Shown here: positions 8,797 through 17,522 of the stretch, one piece after another
How positions within the stretch are numbered: position 1 is the first letter of the stretch
How the letters are laid out: each line of letters starts with the position of its first letter
Source: Pseudoalteromonas luteoviolacea
GTDB taxonomy: Bacteria; Pseudomonadota; Gammaproteobacteria; Enterobacterales; Alteromonadaceae
Direction of reading: 5' to 3'
DNA: 64,000 nucleotides
Assembly: GCF_001696455.1 (NCBI RefSeq)
Contig: NZ_MAUJ01000001.1
Span: 1,798,001 to 1,862,000 of the forward strand
Made by a program: the position numbers and the translations under genes
Notes under the pieces: generated by a model
The model's input: the letters and a program-made list of their open reading frames with translations, nothing else
Databases searched by the model: none
What the model was told of the DNA's origin: nothing

Positions 8797-9181
8797 GGCT
8801 CTTTTTTAGGAAAATAAAAGATAAGCAATGATTTCGGGGCTAGACACTTTTGTCAAGGGAAAAGCGATTTCTACACTGCAACCTCAATTGTTGCTTTGAC
8901 CTTTCACAGTTATACAATCCCGGGTTTATTACCATTAAGGCAAGCTTTGCTTTTTGCTTCTCAATAGAATTCGCAAAATCCAAAAAAATTCACCCCACTC
9001 CGATTAATCGCCACACAAAATATATAACCATCTAATTTTGAAGGATTAATCAAGACTCCTATTTATGGCACAAGTTTCGCAGTTATTTCGGTGAGTTGAT
9101 ATAAGCGTACCGCCAAGAGTGTGAGGTTTTACCTGAGGCGCTTATTTCTCTCAACACGTTGGACACAGTGAGGAATGTATT
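8797..9181. other. Divergent intergenic region
   Basis: 385 bp between the start of the sodium channel (minus) and the start of the dioxygenase (plus). It should contain both promoters. I see no clear operator, hairpin or RNA gene. Confidence 0.5.
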
Positions 9182-10051
9182 ATGGCGAGTCTAAACAAAA
9201 GAGAGATGGCATTGCGTACCATGTATCAACATCATGGGATATTGCATTTCCAAAACATGTATTCCCAATCAACCCTAACCAAGTGGAACCGCGTATTGGA
9301 TCCCGTATTCAAGCGGTTAGCTTTGCAAGCTCGTAGCTATGTAAAGCCGGATGAGCTAGTAGAGTTGGGGATTCTCGAGGAGGTAATGTGTAAAAGGTTA
9401 TTGAACGTTATCAGCGTACTAGACCCATGTCCCATATTCTTACACTGTCACTGCTTTGAGATAGGCGGGAATTGTGACGCAAGCCTGACAGACTTTCATG
9501 AATTAAATGGCTGGCACAGAGACACTAGCGACCCAAGTGTCAGGTCGGTGCGTGACTGCAGACCTTGCTCAATCTATATCTATTTATCAGACGTGAAGAG
9601 CTCTGACTTTGGCTCTTTTGAAGTTGTACCCAGATACGACAAAGGTCCACTGAAAAGCAATATGAATAGCTGTAATATCACAGGAGATAAGGGCACATGT
9701 TTTTTATGGAATCGGGATCTTTACCACCGCCCGAATATAAATCGGTCTGCTATGAAGCAACGAATTTTAAAATTGTCTATTCAGACCAATGGCTGGGCGA
9801 ACTCGCAAATTCAGCAGAGCGAGTTTAGACATGCCTTAGCAATTTTAGGTAAAAATAACCCTGCCCTCGCTTACTTGTTAGGTAGTCATTTTGGAAACAA
9901 TTTAGCAACCACTACAATGCCTTACACAAGAACGGGTGATTTGCCTCGTATCAAACCAATAGATTGTTCAGAAAAAACAAAAGTGCCGACTAAAGCAGAA
10001 AAGATGCTGCGTAGGATAAAATACCAATTTGATAAGGCGTTAGGTTTTTAG
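9182..10051 (+). CDS. PhyH-like Fe(II)/2-oxoglutarate dioxygenase
   Basis: 289 residues. The iron ligands of the 2-His-1-carboxylate triad are visible: GWHRDT gives His112 and Asp114, and NRDLYHRPNINRS gives His182; Arg194 in MKQRILKLS is the expected 2-oxoglutarate-binding arginine. The FEVVPRYDKGPLK segment corresponds to the DSBH core of phytanoyl-CoA dioxygenase-like proteins. The substrate is unknown; relatives hydroxylate lipids, amino acids or natural products. It stands alone between divergent and convergent neighbours, so no pathway context helps. GTGAGGA precedes the ATG by about seven bases. Confidence 0.75.
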   Translation: MASLNKREMALRTMYQHHGILHFQNMYSQSTLTKWNRVLDPVFKRLALQARSYVKPDELVELGILEEVMCKRLLNVISVLDPCPIFLHCHCFEIGGNCDASLTDFHELNGWHRDTSDPSVRSVRDCRPCSIYIYLSDVKSSDFGSFEVVPRYDKGPLKSNMNSCNITGDKGTCFLWNRDLYHRPNINRSAMKQRILKLSIQTNGWANSQIQQSEFRHALAILGKNNPALAYLLGSHFGNNLATTTMPYTRTGDLPRIKPIDCSEKTKVPTKAEKMLRRIKYQFDKALGF

Positions 10052-10089
10052 CCTTCTTATCACGTTTTACTCGGTTAGCACCTTGATGG

Positions 10090-11949
10090 TTAGTACACAA
10101 CCTTATTTCTACCCGTATTCTTGGCTTCGTAGAGTTTATTGTCTGCTTGTTTCAGTATGCCATCAACGTTGTTATGTACATCATTCAATTGTGCAACCCC
10201 GCAGCTGACAGTAATGGTTAGGTCGTTTTCTCCAATGGGCGTGTCGCGAATTACAGCACAAAGCCGTTGCGCACTTTCAACAGCACTTTCTATGTTGGTG
10301 CCGGGTAAAACGACCACAAACTCCTCCCCGCCTATGCGCGCAATAAACTCATTGGCACGCTGGTATTGCTTTGTAACCCTATTCGCCACTTCAATCAAAA
10401 CTTCATCGCCGACATCATGGCCATACGTGTCATTCACATTTTTGAATTTATCAATATCTAACAGAATCACTGAAAGCGCTAATTGATGGCGTTGATTATA
10501 TCGTATTAAAGCACCTAATTGCTCTACCATATAACGGCGATTAAACGACTTGGTGAGGGGATCTGTATTCGCCAAATTTAGCAATGCATTGGATAACTGC
10601 TTTTGCTTATAAGCAAACACACTGACACCTAACAATACGGATATGGCGAGTAAAATATATAAAGTTCGTAGTTTGTTTTCATCCATCAGCGCTTTTAAAG
10701 ATGCCTGTTGTAATCTAATTTGCTTATCAGCCAACTTAATTTTGGTTTCCTTGAGGTCAGTTTCAAATTTGACTCTCGTCTCCTTCTCTAATTTCAGCTG
10801 TTCATTTTCTCGTGCTTTTTTCTCCAAAACGATATATTTAAAGAGCATCTCTAACGCTTCTTGATCACGCTCTAGGCTATCGAGTGCCTTAGCTTTAGTG
10901 AACAGTAAACGCCTTTCATAACGATTGTAATAACGGCTTTCGAACTGTTTAAGCAAATCACTGGCTTGTAAAATAGTATGCAATGCTAGATTCCCTTGCT
11001 CCAGAGCCAAATAGGCCTGCGCTTGTTCGAGGCGCAGTACTGTCATTCGCACAGGGTTGTTGGCAGTTGTCCACTCATACTCCTTAGCTTGCTCCATAAA
11101 CAAAATTGTCTTTTCAAATTTCTGTTGTTTATAAGCAATGCGCGCTAAACCAAATGGTGCCCAAAATTTAGCTCGGTCTATATCTAACTCCGATGCGATT
11201 GACCTTGCCTGTTGATAACACGCTTCAGCCTCTTGCAGTCGACCAGCCTTCATATACACAGGACACAAGCCGTAGTAACTGTACATGACATCGACCCAAT
11301 GATGGAGCCTTTCTGCGTTGTGTAATGCCTTATACTTTAAGACCAATGCCTCGTCATAATTTCCCAATACCGTGTAGTAAGCCCCCATTACATTGTTAAC
11401 ATAAGTTTGGTATTGAGGGGACACCTGCGCGTTTTGAGAGAGTGTGAATGCCTGACTCAAAATTTCAAAAGAAGCTGCTGAATCTTCTGTCCAAAGCAAG
11501 TATGCCCCCAAATAGGTTTTTGCCTTAACTTGCATTTCAACATCTTGCCACGTTACAAAAATTTCGAGCGCACGCCTCACGTCTGCTTTGGCTTGTGCTA
11601 ATCGACCTTGCTCGAGTTGCTGTAAGCTCAAGTGCATCAATAAGTAGGCATGAACCCAGCTATCTGAGTTGTGAGAGGATTCTTTGGCCAACCTATAGTG
11701 TAAAGTCGCTTTATCAATGTGCCCTTTGAAGTAGTAAAGTTGCCCCAGTAAAGTGTGATAAAAGCTTAACTGTGTTGGATTAGAGGTGCTTTTAACTACC
11801 AATTTTGCCGCCGCAATGGACTCGTCAGGAGATGACAGGCTTTTTTCAAGTGCTTGTTTATATTCTTTAACTGGTTCATCAACCGCTTTACTGATAACTG
11901 AGAAAAGAGAGAAAGAAAAAATCAACAGATACCTTGCTATGCTGCTCAC
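10090..11949 (-). CDS. TPR-containing periplasmic-sensor diguanylate cyclase
   Basis: 619 residues starting at a GTG with a signal-like hydrophobic N terminus (residues 5-20). Residues 30-380 are tetratricopeptide-like helices, a coiled coil follows (about 380-425), then one membrane helix (LYILLAISVLLGVSVFAY, about 430-447) and a cytoplasmic GGDEF domain. The active-site motif GGEEF is at 540-544 and the metal-binding LLDIDKFKNVND around 497-508, so the domain should make cyclic di-GMP. The inhibitory I-site is degenerate (RANE instead of RxxD at 531-534), suggesting no product inhibition. The architecture places TPRs in the periplasm as a sensor. Two such cyclases occur in the window (see 39110-40006). 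Confidence 0.9.
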   Translation of the reverse strand: MSSIARYLLIFSFSLFSVISKAVDEPVKEYKQALEKSLSSPDESIAAAKLVVKSTSNPTQLSFYHTLLGQLYYFKGHIDKATLHYRLAKESSHNSDSWVHAYLLMHLSLQQLEQGRLAQAKADVRRALEIFVTWQDVEMQVKAKTYLGAYLLWTEDSAASFEILSQAFTLSQNAQVSPQYQTYVNNVMGAYYTVLGNYDEALVLKYKALHNAERLHHWVDVMYSYYGLCPVYMKAGRLQEAEACYQQARSIASELDIDRAKFWAPFGLARIAYKQQKFEKTILFMEQAKEYEWTTANNPVRMTVLRLEQAQAYLALEQGNLALHTILQASDLLKQFESRYYNRYERRLLFTKAKALDSLERDQEALEMLFKYIVLEKKARENEQLKLEKETRVKFETDLKETKIKLADKQIRLQQASLKALMDENKLRTLYILLAISVLLGVSVFAYKQKQLSNALLNLANTDPLTKSFNRRYMVEQLGALIRYNQRHQLALSVILLDIDKFKNVNDTYGHDVGDEVLIEVANRVTKQYQRANEFIARIGGEEFVVVLPGTNIESAVESAQRLCAVIRDTPIGENDLTITVSCGVAQLNDVHNNVDGILKQADNKLYEAKNTGRNKVVY

Positions 11950-12225
11950 TAAATAATCCAGCTAAATTGGAGGTAATTCTAATATTAGTCTAACGAAGGT
12001 AACTTTCCGCCATTATTCAATTGTTGATTGCCTTAATGGAGTCATGAGTCCGAACGCTCAGTGTTTATCAAAGTAGGTTTAACCGGTAACCTTGTTTTGT
12101 CTGGTCATCTAAAGAGAGGAAGACCACTGCAGCGGCCACTCGTGCACTCTATAGCGAGCTTTGTATCTCACTTTCCTCAAGGCAGTCGATGTTACCAGCA
12201 AAAGCTAGCAACATCACTTACACTG

Positions 12226-12819
12226 CTAAACGAGCTCTATTTCTAAACTACCTAACAACCTGATGGCTTCGAAACGATCAAACCTCGCTTTTTTTAGGTC
12301 ATTATTAAAGATATCAATGTCGAAGTCTGTTGCGTTCGAGAAATCAGCACCTGTTAAATTCGTATCCGCGAATAGAGAGCGACCAAAGTCTGTAGATTTA
12401 AAGTTGGCGTTACTAAAATCTCCACTTCTAAAGTCCACGCCGCGAGCTACACAACTTTCCATTAATAGATCTGGTAATGACAACCCATAAAACGAGCTGT
12501 CGTTCATCAGACAATCGTAAAACTGGATCGGAGCGCTAAATATCGGTCTGGGCCATGCCACTTTACTCCAGTCAATACCAACTGTTTTTGAATCTCTAAA
12601 TACCACATCTGAAAACTTACTGTAGTCCATTTTTGTAAGGCTCAAATTACACTTTGAGAACTCACAATCCACAAATTGGCAACGACTAAAAATAGTCTCG
12701 GAAAAGTTACACCCGATAAAAGTGCAATTTTCAAACACCTTTGATGAGAGTTTTTCTCCAGCTAAATCCTCGCCCTCAAATGTATTGGACCAGAACTCAT
12801 TCTCTTCTCTAATACTCAT
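12226..12819 (-). CDS. Pentapeptide-repeat protein
   Basis: 197 residues of A(D/N)LXX-type repeats that fold as a right-handed quadrilateral beta helix: FENCTFIGCNFSETIFSRC, FVDCEFSKCNLS, then after a break VDFRSGDFSNANFKSTDFG and LFADTNLTGADFSNATDF. Size and two-block layout resemble the Qnr/MfpA-type proteins that mimic DNA and protect gyrase from quinolones, but the C-terminal dimerisation module is not clearly Qnr-like, so drug resistance should not be assumed. A textbook AAGGAGG lies five to six bases before the ATG. Monocistronic. Confidence 0.8.
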   Translation of the reverse strand: MSIREENEFWSNTFEGEDLAGEKLSSKVFENCTFIGCNFSETIFSRCQFVDCEFSKCNLSLTKMDYSKFSDVVFRDSKTVGIDWSKVAWPRPIFSAPIQFYDCLMNDSSFYGLSLPDLLMESCVARGVDFRSGDFSNANFKSTDFGRSLFADTNLTGADFSNATDFDIDIFNNDLKKARFDRFEAIRLLGSLEIELV

Positions 12820-12935
12820 TTAACCTCCTTATAATTCAAATTCGTTTCTCTTCGGTGTAAAGCAATACAACAGCTCAATGCACCCGATTGAAACAGGTTT
12901 TCATGTCTTCAACATTGCAACTAAGTCAGGTTTTA

Positions 12936-13550
12936 TCAACTCATATCTATGTCGTTAAATCGTTGCATTAAGACTTCAGCTTTGCAAAACCCCAATGTTA
13001 ACGGGTAAGCTTGGTTCTTTTTGTCGATATAAAAGAGCGCGGGAAAGCCGCTTACACGCAACTGCTGCGCAATACCAAGATGCTGTTGAAATAGCGCCTC
13101 TGTCTCTTGCGCGTTCAATGTTTTTACAAAATCATCGCCAGATATTTCAATTGAATTAGCACATTCAATGAGCGTTTCTTTTAATGAAGGGTTTTTAGCG
13201 TGTTGGTAGTAAGCCGACTGAATAGCTTTAACCATTTTTTGAGCATTGCTTTTTGAAATCCTCTGCGCAGCTATAACTGCTCTACACGCTAAATATGTAG
13301 CTCGATAAGGTGTATTCAGCTGCCAATAATCATGATTAAACGAAACCTGAGTCTTACTTTCAATTTGATGCCAATACGCAGAAATAGTTTGCCTAAGCTC
13401 TTCAGGCATCGGTTGGTTTGTGTCGGGAGCAAGCCCTCCCATTATCCAATCCACGTGTGCCGAAGGGTATTTGCGCAAAAACTGTTCTAACTCAGGTTGA
13501 AACCCGTAACACCATCCACACATCGGATCCATCACATATAAAAATCGCAT
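12936..13550 (-). CDS. DsbA-family thioredoxin-fold protein
   Basis: 204 residues without signal peptide. The N terminus MRFLYVMDPMCGWCYGF holds a CGWC active site (Cys11, Cys14) directly after the first strand, and the cis-Pro region is SGFPALFYID near the C terminus; in between lies the helical insertion of the DsbA/FrnE class. The family includes cytoplasmic disulfide reductases/isomerases and 2-hydroxychromene-2-carboxylate isomerase-like proteins. The cytoplasmic location and CxxC suggest an oxidoreductase; the partner is unknown. Upstream of the ATG is AGAGAA. Confidence 0.8.
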   Translation of the reverse strand: MRFLYVMDPMCGWCYGFQPELEQFLRKYPSAHVDWIMGGLAPDTNQPMPEELRQTISAYWHQIESKTQVSFNHDYWQLNTPYRATYLACRAVIAAQRISKSNAQKMVKAIQSAYYQHAKNPSLKETLIECANSIEISGDDFVKTLNAQETEALFQQHLGIAQQLRVSGFPALFYIDKKNQAYPLTLGFCKAEVLMQRFNDIDMS

Positions 13551-13756
13551 TTTTCTCTACTTTCCATATGGGGGGCGAAGCTGATAAAGCATTCTGTCTG
13601 GTTATTTTGGTTGTACCATTATACACAGTTCCGTACATTTCAAATTTTTGATTAATCGGATTTTTTGACAATTATTACCTCCATATGCAGCATTGAACTG
13701 TATAACTCAGCCCTAGGAGTAAATTTGCTAGACTTGTCTTATCAAACAGAAACGAT

Positions 13757-13789
13757 GGAAAAAGAGGGCGATGCGCACGCACATCGCTC
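13757..13789 (-). terminator. Terminator of the sphingomyelinase gene
   Basis: Minus-strand hairpin: GAGCGATG pairs with CATCGC(C)CTC, with further GC pairing inside, followed by CTTTTTCC. It starts about 12 bases after the stop codon at 13801. Confidence 0.75.
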
Positions 13790-13800
13790 AAAAGTGATTG

Positions 13801-14799
13801 TTAAAATTCAAAATTTACTTGTACAGGGTAGTGATCAGAGAGCTCGTTGTAGTAACCGTTGTGATAATAACGACCATCACTTAGGTTCCAATTACCTTTT
13901 AAATAGCTCCAGTACCAATCTTTTTGCGCTGTTGGATAGCGAACCACCATGCTTGGAGAGTTTGTAGGGTGTTTATGGTCGGTATGCCAGAACACATAAT
14001 CAAGTGTGTCATTATAATTCAAGCTATAGTCAAAATAGTATGCGTTAGCTTTCGTAAACCAATTGTGTTTTGCGGAGAAAGAGCCAACTTCTGGTGTTGT
14101 AAAATGTAACCCAGCTCTTGCAACTTCAAGCATATCAGTTACTTCGTTTTGTTTACTCCACTCAACATTCATGTCGCCACCAAGAATAACGGGCTCATGA
14201 CTGGGAATTTTTTCAGCTTCAATAAATAACTGAATTTCACCTAACTGACTCATTCGCACCTGATGCTCTTGCTCTGTATTACCATCGTGTGTTGCTTGTA
14301 AATGTGTGCCAACTAAATGATAGCGCTGGTTGTCCTTTTCTATTTCCACATAAGCAAACCCTTTGTTTGCCAAGTAGTCCCAGCTACCGCTTAAACTGTT
14401 ATGAAACACATGGGCTTTTTTAGAAATAATTGGGTATTTAGAAAGGATAACAACCCCACCACGAATAACAAAAGGGCTATTAGAGCAATTGCCAGACAAA
14501 CTGTCCCACCCGCTGCCACTGCAGTCTTGACCGACATTAGGCGTTTGATATGGATATAGTTCAGAAAGCGCCGCCAGTGCTTGATCCGCGTCACTATTAA
14601 ACACTTCACTGACAAGAATAACATCTGGCGTGTCGTTCAACGATTGCAAAACTGTTGGTAAACGCTCTGCTCTGTTACTTTGATCCCAGCCTTGTACATT
14701 GAGTTGCATAATATTATATGCCATCACTTTGAGTGACTCGGCCATCGCATGCGTACTAACCAACATAGATGCACAAAATAGGACGTGCTTTGTTTTCAT
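13801..14799 (-). CDS. Secreted sphingomyelinase C (neutral sphingomyelinase-like phosphodiesterase)
   Basis: 332 residues from the ATG at 14799, which is preceded by GGAG and opens a signal peptide (MKTKHVLFCASMLVSTHAMA). An upstream in-frame codon at 14847 would bury the signal peptide and is rejected. The mature protein is an endonuclease/exonuclease/phosphatase-fold enzyme: metal and catalytic residues appear in AYNIMQLN, ILVSEVF (Glu), VGTHLQA, GGDMNVEW (Asp/Asn), LDYVFW and C-terminal LSDHYPVQV (Asp-His). CSGSGWDSLSGNCSN resembles the disulfide region of Bacillus/Listeria-type sphingomyelinases. It should hydrolyse sphingomyelin to ceramide and phosphocholine outside the cell and may act as a haemolysin. 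Alternative: a related EEP phosphodiesterase. Confidence 0.85.
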   Translation of the reverse strand: MKTKHVLFCASMLVSTHAMAESLKVMAYNIMQLNVQGWDQSNRAERLPTVLQSLNDTPDVILVSEVFNSDADQALAALSELYPYQTPNVGQDCSGSGWDSLSGNCSNSPFVIRGGVVILSKYPIISKKAHVFHNSLSGSWDYLANKGFAYVEIEKDNQRYHLVGTHLQATHDGNTEQEHQVRMSQLGEIQLFIEAEKIPSHEPVILGGDMNVEWSKQNEVTDMLEVARAGLHFTTPEVGSFSAKHNWFTKANAYYFDYSLNYNDTLDYVFWHTDHKHPTNSPSMVVRYPTAQKDWYWSYLKGNWNLSDGRYYHNGYYNELSDHYPVQVNFEF

Positions 14800-15221
14800 G
14801 ACTATCTCCAATACTTCAATTTTTTTATTGGATACATATGTACCCATTTAAAAGTAGAAATTTCGGGACATGAAAGTAGTCGGAACAAATTTCAGTTCCA
14901 TGTCTAAATGATTATATTTGTATTAAAACAAGCATGTAAAAGTAAAAGGCGGTTGAAAAGCGCTTGTCACTTCAACTGCCTTAAACTCCTAGACTATATA
15001 ATTTATGCCTTACCCTATTAAGGTAGGTATAAGACTAAAACCACTCCCTTTAGTTATGCTGAACACTCAAATAGAGATCACTACACTCACTGGCACACTC
15101 TAATGAAAGACTATGTGAGCTCCCCGATTCGCCCTCTTAATTAAGGAGCTAACAACTTGTTTTAGTGATAAATTATAGTTATAGTGCTTTAAAATCTAAT
15201 AAACAAAATCATGGACGTAAT
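14800..15221. other. Divergent intergenic region with one strong hairpin
   Basis: 422 bp between the sphingomyelinase (minus) and the DUF4177 operon (plus). At 14946-14957/14971-14982 lies a 12-bp stem (one G-U pair) followed on the minus strand by TTTTACTTTT, which looks like a terminator although no gene is visible upstream of it on that strand. A small RNA between about 15130 and 14945 is possible but I see no clear promoter. Confidence 0.5.
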
Positions 15222-15446
15222 ATGACTCAATACGATGAATATAAAGTTATCCACGTTGTAGAAGGCGGATGTGGCACGCTATTACTTGGTTCAAGTGGTA
15301 TGCCATTAAAAAAGCTTGAAGCGACGCTTAACCGTGAAGCTCAAGATGGTTGGCAGCTTGTGTTTCAGGTAATTGAAAATAAACGCTTTATGCTCTTTTG
15401 GAGCCGTGAAGCCGTTATTTTAACGCTTGGTAGAAAACGTGCTTAA
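15222..15446 (+). CDS. DUF4177-like small protein
   Basis: 74 residues from the ATG at 15222 (MTQYDEYKV), preferred over an upstream in-frame codon at 15165 because of conservation-like start and the GGACG just upstream. The pattern [13 protein letters not shown]...[20 protein letters not shown]...RFMLFW is the DUF4177 fold (short proteins with EYK...LN..g.eGWelv). Function unknown. It is the first gene of a four-gene operon; its last codons overlap the start of the YidD-like gene. Confidence 0.75.
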   Translation: MTQYDEYKVIHVVEGGCGTLLLGSSGMPLKKLEATLNREAQDGWQLVFQVIENKRFMLFWSREAVILTLGRKRA

Positions 15447-15663
15447 ACGGTTTGCGCTGGCCGCCATTCGCCGCTATCAGGTAAATGGCGGTGCCAAAGC
15501 TCATTTTAATTTATCTTGCAACTTTACCCCTTCATGCTCCCAATATACCTATCAAGCTATTGAAAAGTATGGCCTGATGAAAGGCGGGTGGTTGGGGCTA
15601 AAACGTATTCGTCGTTGCAACGATCCCGACTGTGTCGAAGTTAAGTCAGACCCCCTGCCTTAG
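15439..15663 (+). CDS. YidD-family protein (second-copy type)
   Basis: About 74 residues from the GTG at 15439, which overlaps the stop of the previous gene by eight bases; a TTG at 15427 is the alternative. The motif [19 protein letters not shown] followed by [13 protein letters not shown] is the hallmark of YidD, the membrane-associated factor that helps insertion of membrane proteins (CRFxPTCSxYxxxAIxxHG...RxxRC). The canonical gene lies between rnpA and yidC; this copy is elsewhere, has [10 protein letters not shown] in place of the usual loop, and sits with a TM2 protein and an M48 protease, so it is likely a specialised paralogue acting on the products of this operon (inference). Confidence 0.8.
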   Translation: MLKRFALAAIRRYQVNGGAKAHFNLSCNFTPSCSQYTYQAIEKYGLMKGGWLGLKRIRRCNDPDCVEVKSDPLP

Positions 15664-15673
15664 GAGTTTAAAT

Positions 15674-16048
15674 ATGGATGATTCTAGTTTAAGAGAACAA
15701 GAAGAAGCATTGCGTGAGGGCATATCGTCACTCTCGCCTGAAGCTCGAAAACGCTACTACCAACTCGAAGAACAACTCGTAAAAGATCCCGATACGTATG
15801 CAGTACTTAATTACTTCTTTGCTGCTGGGTTGCATCACTTTTACTTGGGCAAAATAGTCCGAGGTTTAATTAACTTTATTCTGATGCTCGTCGGCCTTAT
15901 TACATTCGCTATCGGTGGCTGGGTACTCATTGTTTTAGTCATTGTGATCGAGCTACCTCAGCTATTTAAAAGCCAAAAAATAGTGAGAAAACACAATATT
16001 GACGTAATGGAAGGTGTGATTAATGAACTCAATCGAGAGCAGAGTTAA
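15674..16048 (+). CDS. TM2-domain membrane protein
   Basis: 124 residues from the ATG at 15674 (TAGGAG eight bases upstream). A charged N-terminal part (about 1-45) precedes a TM2 domain: ALNYFFAAGLHHFYLGKIVRG-type signature, then two membrane helices (NFILMLVGLITFAIGGWVL and IVLVIVIELPQLF). TM2 proteins have unknown function; the GxHxFYLG turn is conserved. It lies 10 bp after the YidD-like gene and overlaps the start of the M48 protease by 26 bases, so translation of the two is probably coupled. Confidence 0.8.
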   Translation: MDDSSLREQEEALREGISSLSPEARKRYYQLEEQLVKDPDTYAVLNYFFAAGLHHFYLGKIVRGLINFILMLVGLITFAIGGWVLIVLVIVIELPQLFKSQKIVRKHNIDVMEGVINELNREQS

Positions 16049-16790
16049 AGCCCAGCAACAAAAACAGTTACTGTGGATATGCTCTACTGCCCTGCTCATT
16101 ATGGCGCTAGCGGGTTATAAATTTTATACCCATGGTCTTCCTTATTTATCAGAAAAGATTGCAGCTGCAATCCCCGCTTCTATCTATACCACTGTAGATA
16201 AAAACACGCTTGAATCATTAGACGATAGCGAATTTGAACAGTCTCAGTTAAGTGAAACCAAACAACAAGCACTTCGTTCATTGTTTCTATCTCTTTTAAA
16301 TGAAGAAACCACCAGTGAGCGCCAATTCAAATTAGAGTTCCGCAACTGGGACGGTAAAGCCAATGCAATGGCTTTAGCAGATGGCACAATCGTGATCACC
16401 GATGCGATGGTAAATTTGGCTTCTGAGCAACAGGAACTCAGCGCTGTGTTACTTCACGAGCTAGGCCATGTAGAACACAATCATGTTATGGAATCCATTG
16501 TAAGTTCATCCATCGTTTTTGCAGGCTTAACCCTAACATTAGGTGATGTTTCTGCACTGGCAGATGTAATATTACAAGGCGCTGTCGTTAGCATAAATCA
16601 AAGCTACTCACGACAAGCAGAACTTGAAGCCGATCATTATGCATCTGAGCAACTCATCGCGCTATATGGTAATGCTCAAGCAATGCAGTCTATTCTGGCG
16701 AAACTCGCAGAGGAGTATCCAGATGAAACTAGCTGGCTGAGCACACATCCAAGCTTTGAAGATCGGATAAAAAAAATTGAGAGCGAGTAA
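16023..16790 (+). CDS. M48-family membrane-anchored metalloprotease
   Basis: 255 residues. One N-terminal membrane helix (about 16-32) anchors the protein; the zinc site is HELGH at 145-149 in LLHELGHVEHNH, with the downstream Glu ligand in RQAELEADHYA, the classic M48 (HtpX/Oma1/BepA-like) arrangement. The C terminus is short (WLSTHPSFEDRIKKI, the typical HP..RI end of the family). It probably degrades or processes envelope proteins in the periplasm. Last gene of the DUF4177-YidD-TM2-M48 operon. Its start lies inside the TM2 gene with GGAAGGTG upstream. Confidence 0.88.
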   Translation: MNSIESRVKAQQQKQLLWICSTALLIMALAGYKFYTHGLPYLSEKIAAAIPASIYTTVDKNTLESLDDSEFEQSQLSETKQQALRSLFLSLLNEETTSERQFKLEFRNWDGKANAMALADGTIVITDAMVNLASEQQELSAVLLHELGHVEHNHVMESIVSSSIVFAGLTLTLGDVSALADVILQGAVVSINQSYSRQAELEADHYASEQLIALYGNAQAMQSILAKLAEEYPDETSWLSTHPSFEDRIKKIESE

Positions 16791-16829
16791 CGGTAGCAAT
16801 ACTGTTATTTGCTTTTCATTTAGTTCGCT

Positions 16830-17522
16830 TTAGGTTTCCTCTACTTCAAATCCGCCTAGCTCACGAATAAACTCATCACCCCAATCCATAACTTGATGTT
16901 CACTCAACTCTACCAGTCCCTGTTTTTGTAGTTCTGTAACTTTGGCCGCAACAGACTCAAGTTCAGCAACTTCACAAGGTTTAAATAAATCAGGATAGGC
17001 CTTTGCAACCTTTTTGGCTTTTATAGGGCAGACGGTATGCAATGGATGTTCAAAGGGGACATAGGGGCCTAGCAAAACTTCAACGACCATTGGTTGATGC
17101 TCTGCACCCCAGAAACAATGTGGCGTTGCATGGGGAAATAGAATCACCTCTCCAGGGCCAACTTCCTTTTTAGCCATTTTTCCAGAGTACGTTTGCACAA
17201 TAGCCGTTCCGTACCCTTCTAATACTGTGATCAACCGGCTACTTAGCGGGTGTACATGCATATCCCCTTTGGCGGCGGACTTAGGTGGAAACATATCAAA
17301 GCCGAATGATAGCCCATCATCCTGTTGCTTAACTATTTTAGTCAGCATGCAATCAATTTTTTCCCAAGGAAAGGATTCAAATGCTTTGTAATTGGGTAGT
17401 AGATGCAAAGGCACTTGGCCGAAATGCTCACCACTTTCCCACTGCCTTAATACAAAGTGATCTAGCGCCGCTTTAGTTAACGCATCTCTGTTAGTTAGCA
17501 GGCTTAATAGTGTGTCTGTCAT
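16830..17522 (-). CDS. Cupin-domain protein
   Basis: 230 residues from the ATG at 17522, chosen because AAGGA lies eight bases upstream; longer frames up to 17597 have no such site. A single cupin is seen: MHVHPLSSRLITVLEGYG (motif 1, two His and Glu) and GEVILFPHATPHCFWG (motif 2, His), giving the three-His/one-Glu metal site. Flanking helical regions are not recognised. Cupins of this size act as dioxygenases, isomerases or anti-sigma sensors; the substrate is unknown. Its 3' end converges with the M48 operon. Confidence 0.7.
   Translation of the reverse strand: MTDTLLSLLTNRDALTKAALDHFVLRQWESGEHFGQVPLHLLPNYKAFESFPWEKIDCMLTKIVKQQDDGLSFGFDMFPPKSAAKGDMHVHPLSSRLITVLEGYGTAIVQTYSGKMAKKEVGPGEVILFPHATPHCFWGAEHQPMVVEVLLGPYVPFEHPLHTVCPIKAKKVAKAYPDLFKPCEVAELESVAAKVTELQKQGLVELSEHQVMDWGDEFIRELGGFEVEET

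Noticed and set aside
12061..12246. 61-codon plus-strand frame beside the pentapeptide gene
   Set aside because: GTG start without Shine-Dalgarno sequence, overlaps the end of the convergent gene, no recognisable features.
12226..12819. Calling the pentapeptide protein a Qnr quinolone-resistance determinant
   Set aside because: Repeats and size are compatible, but the C-terminal dimer module and loops typical of Qnr are not clear.
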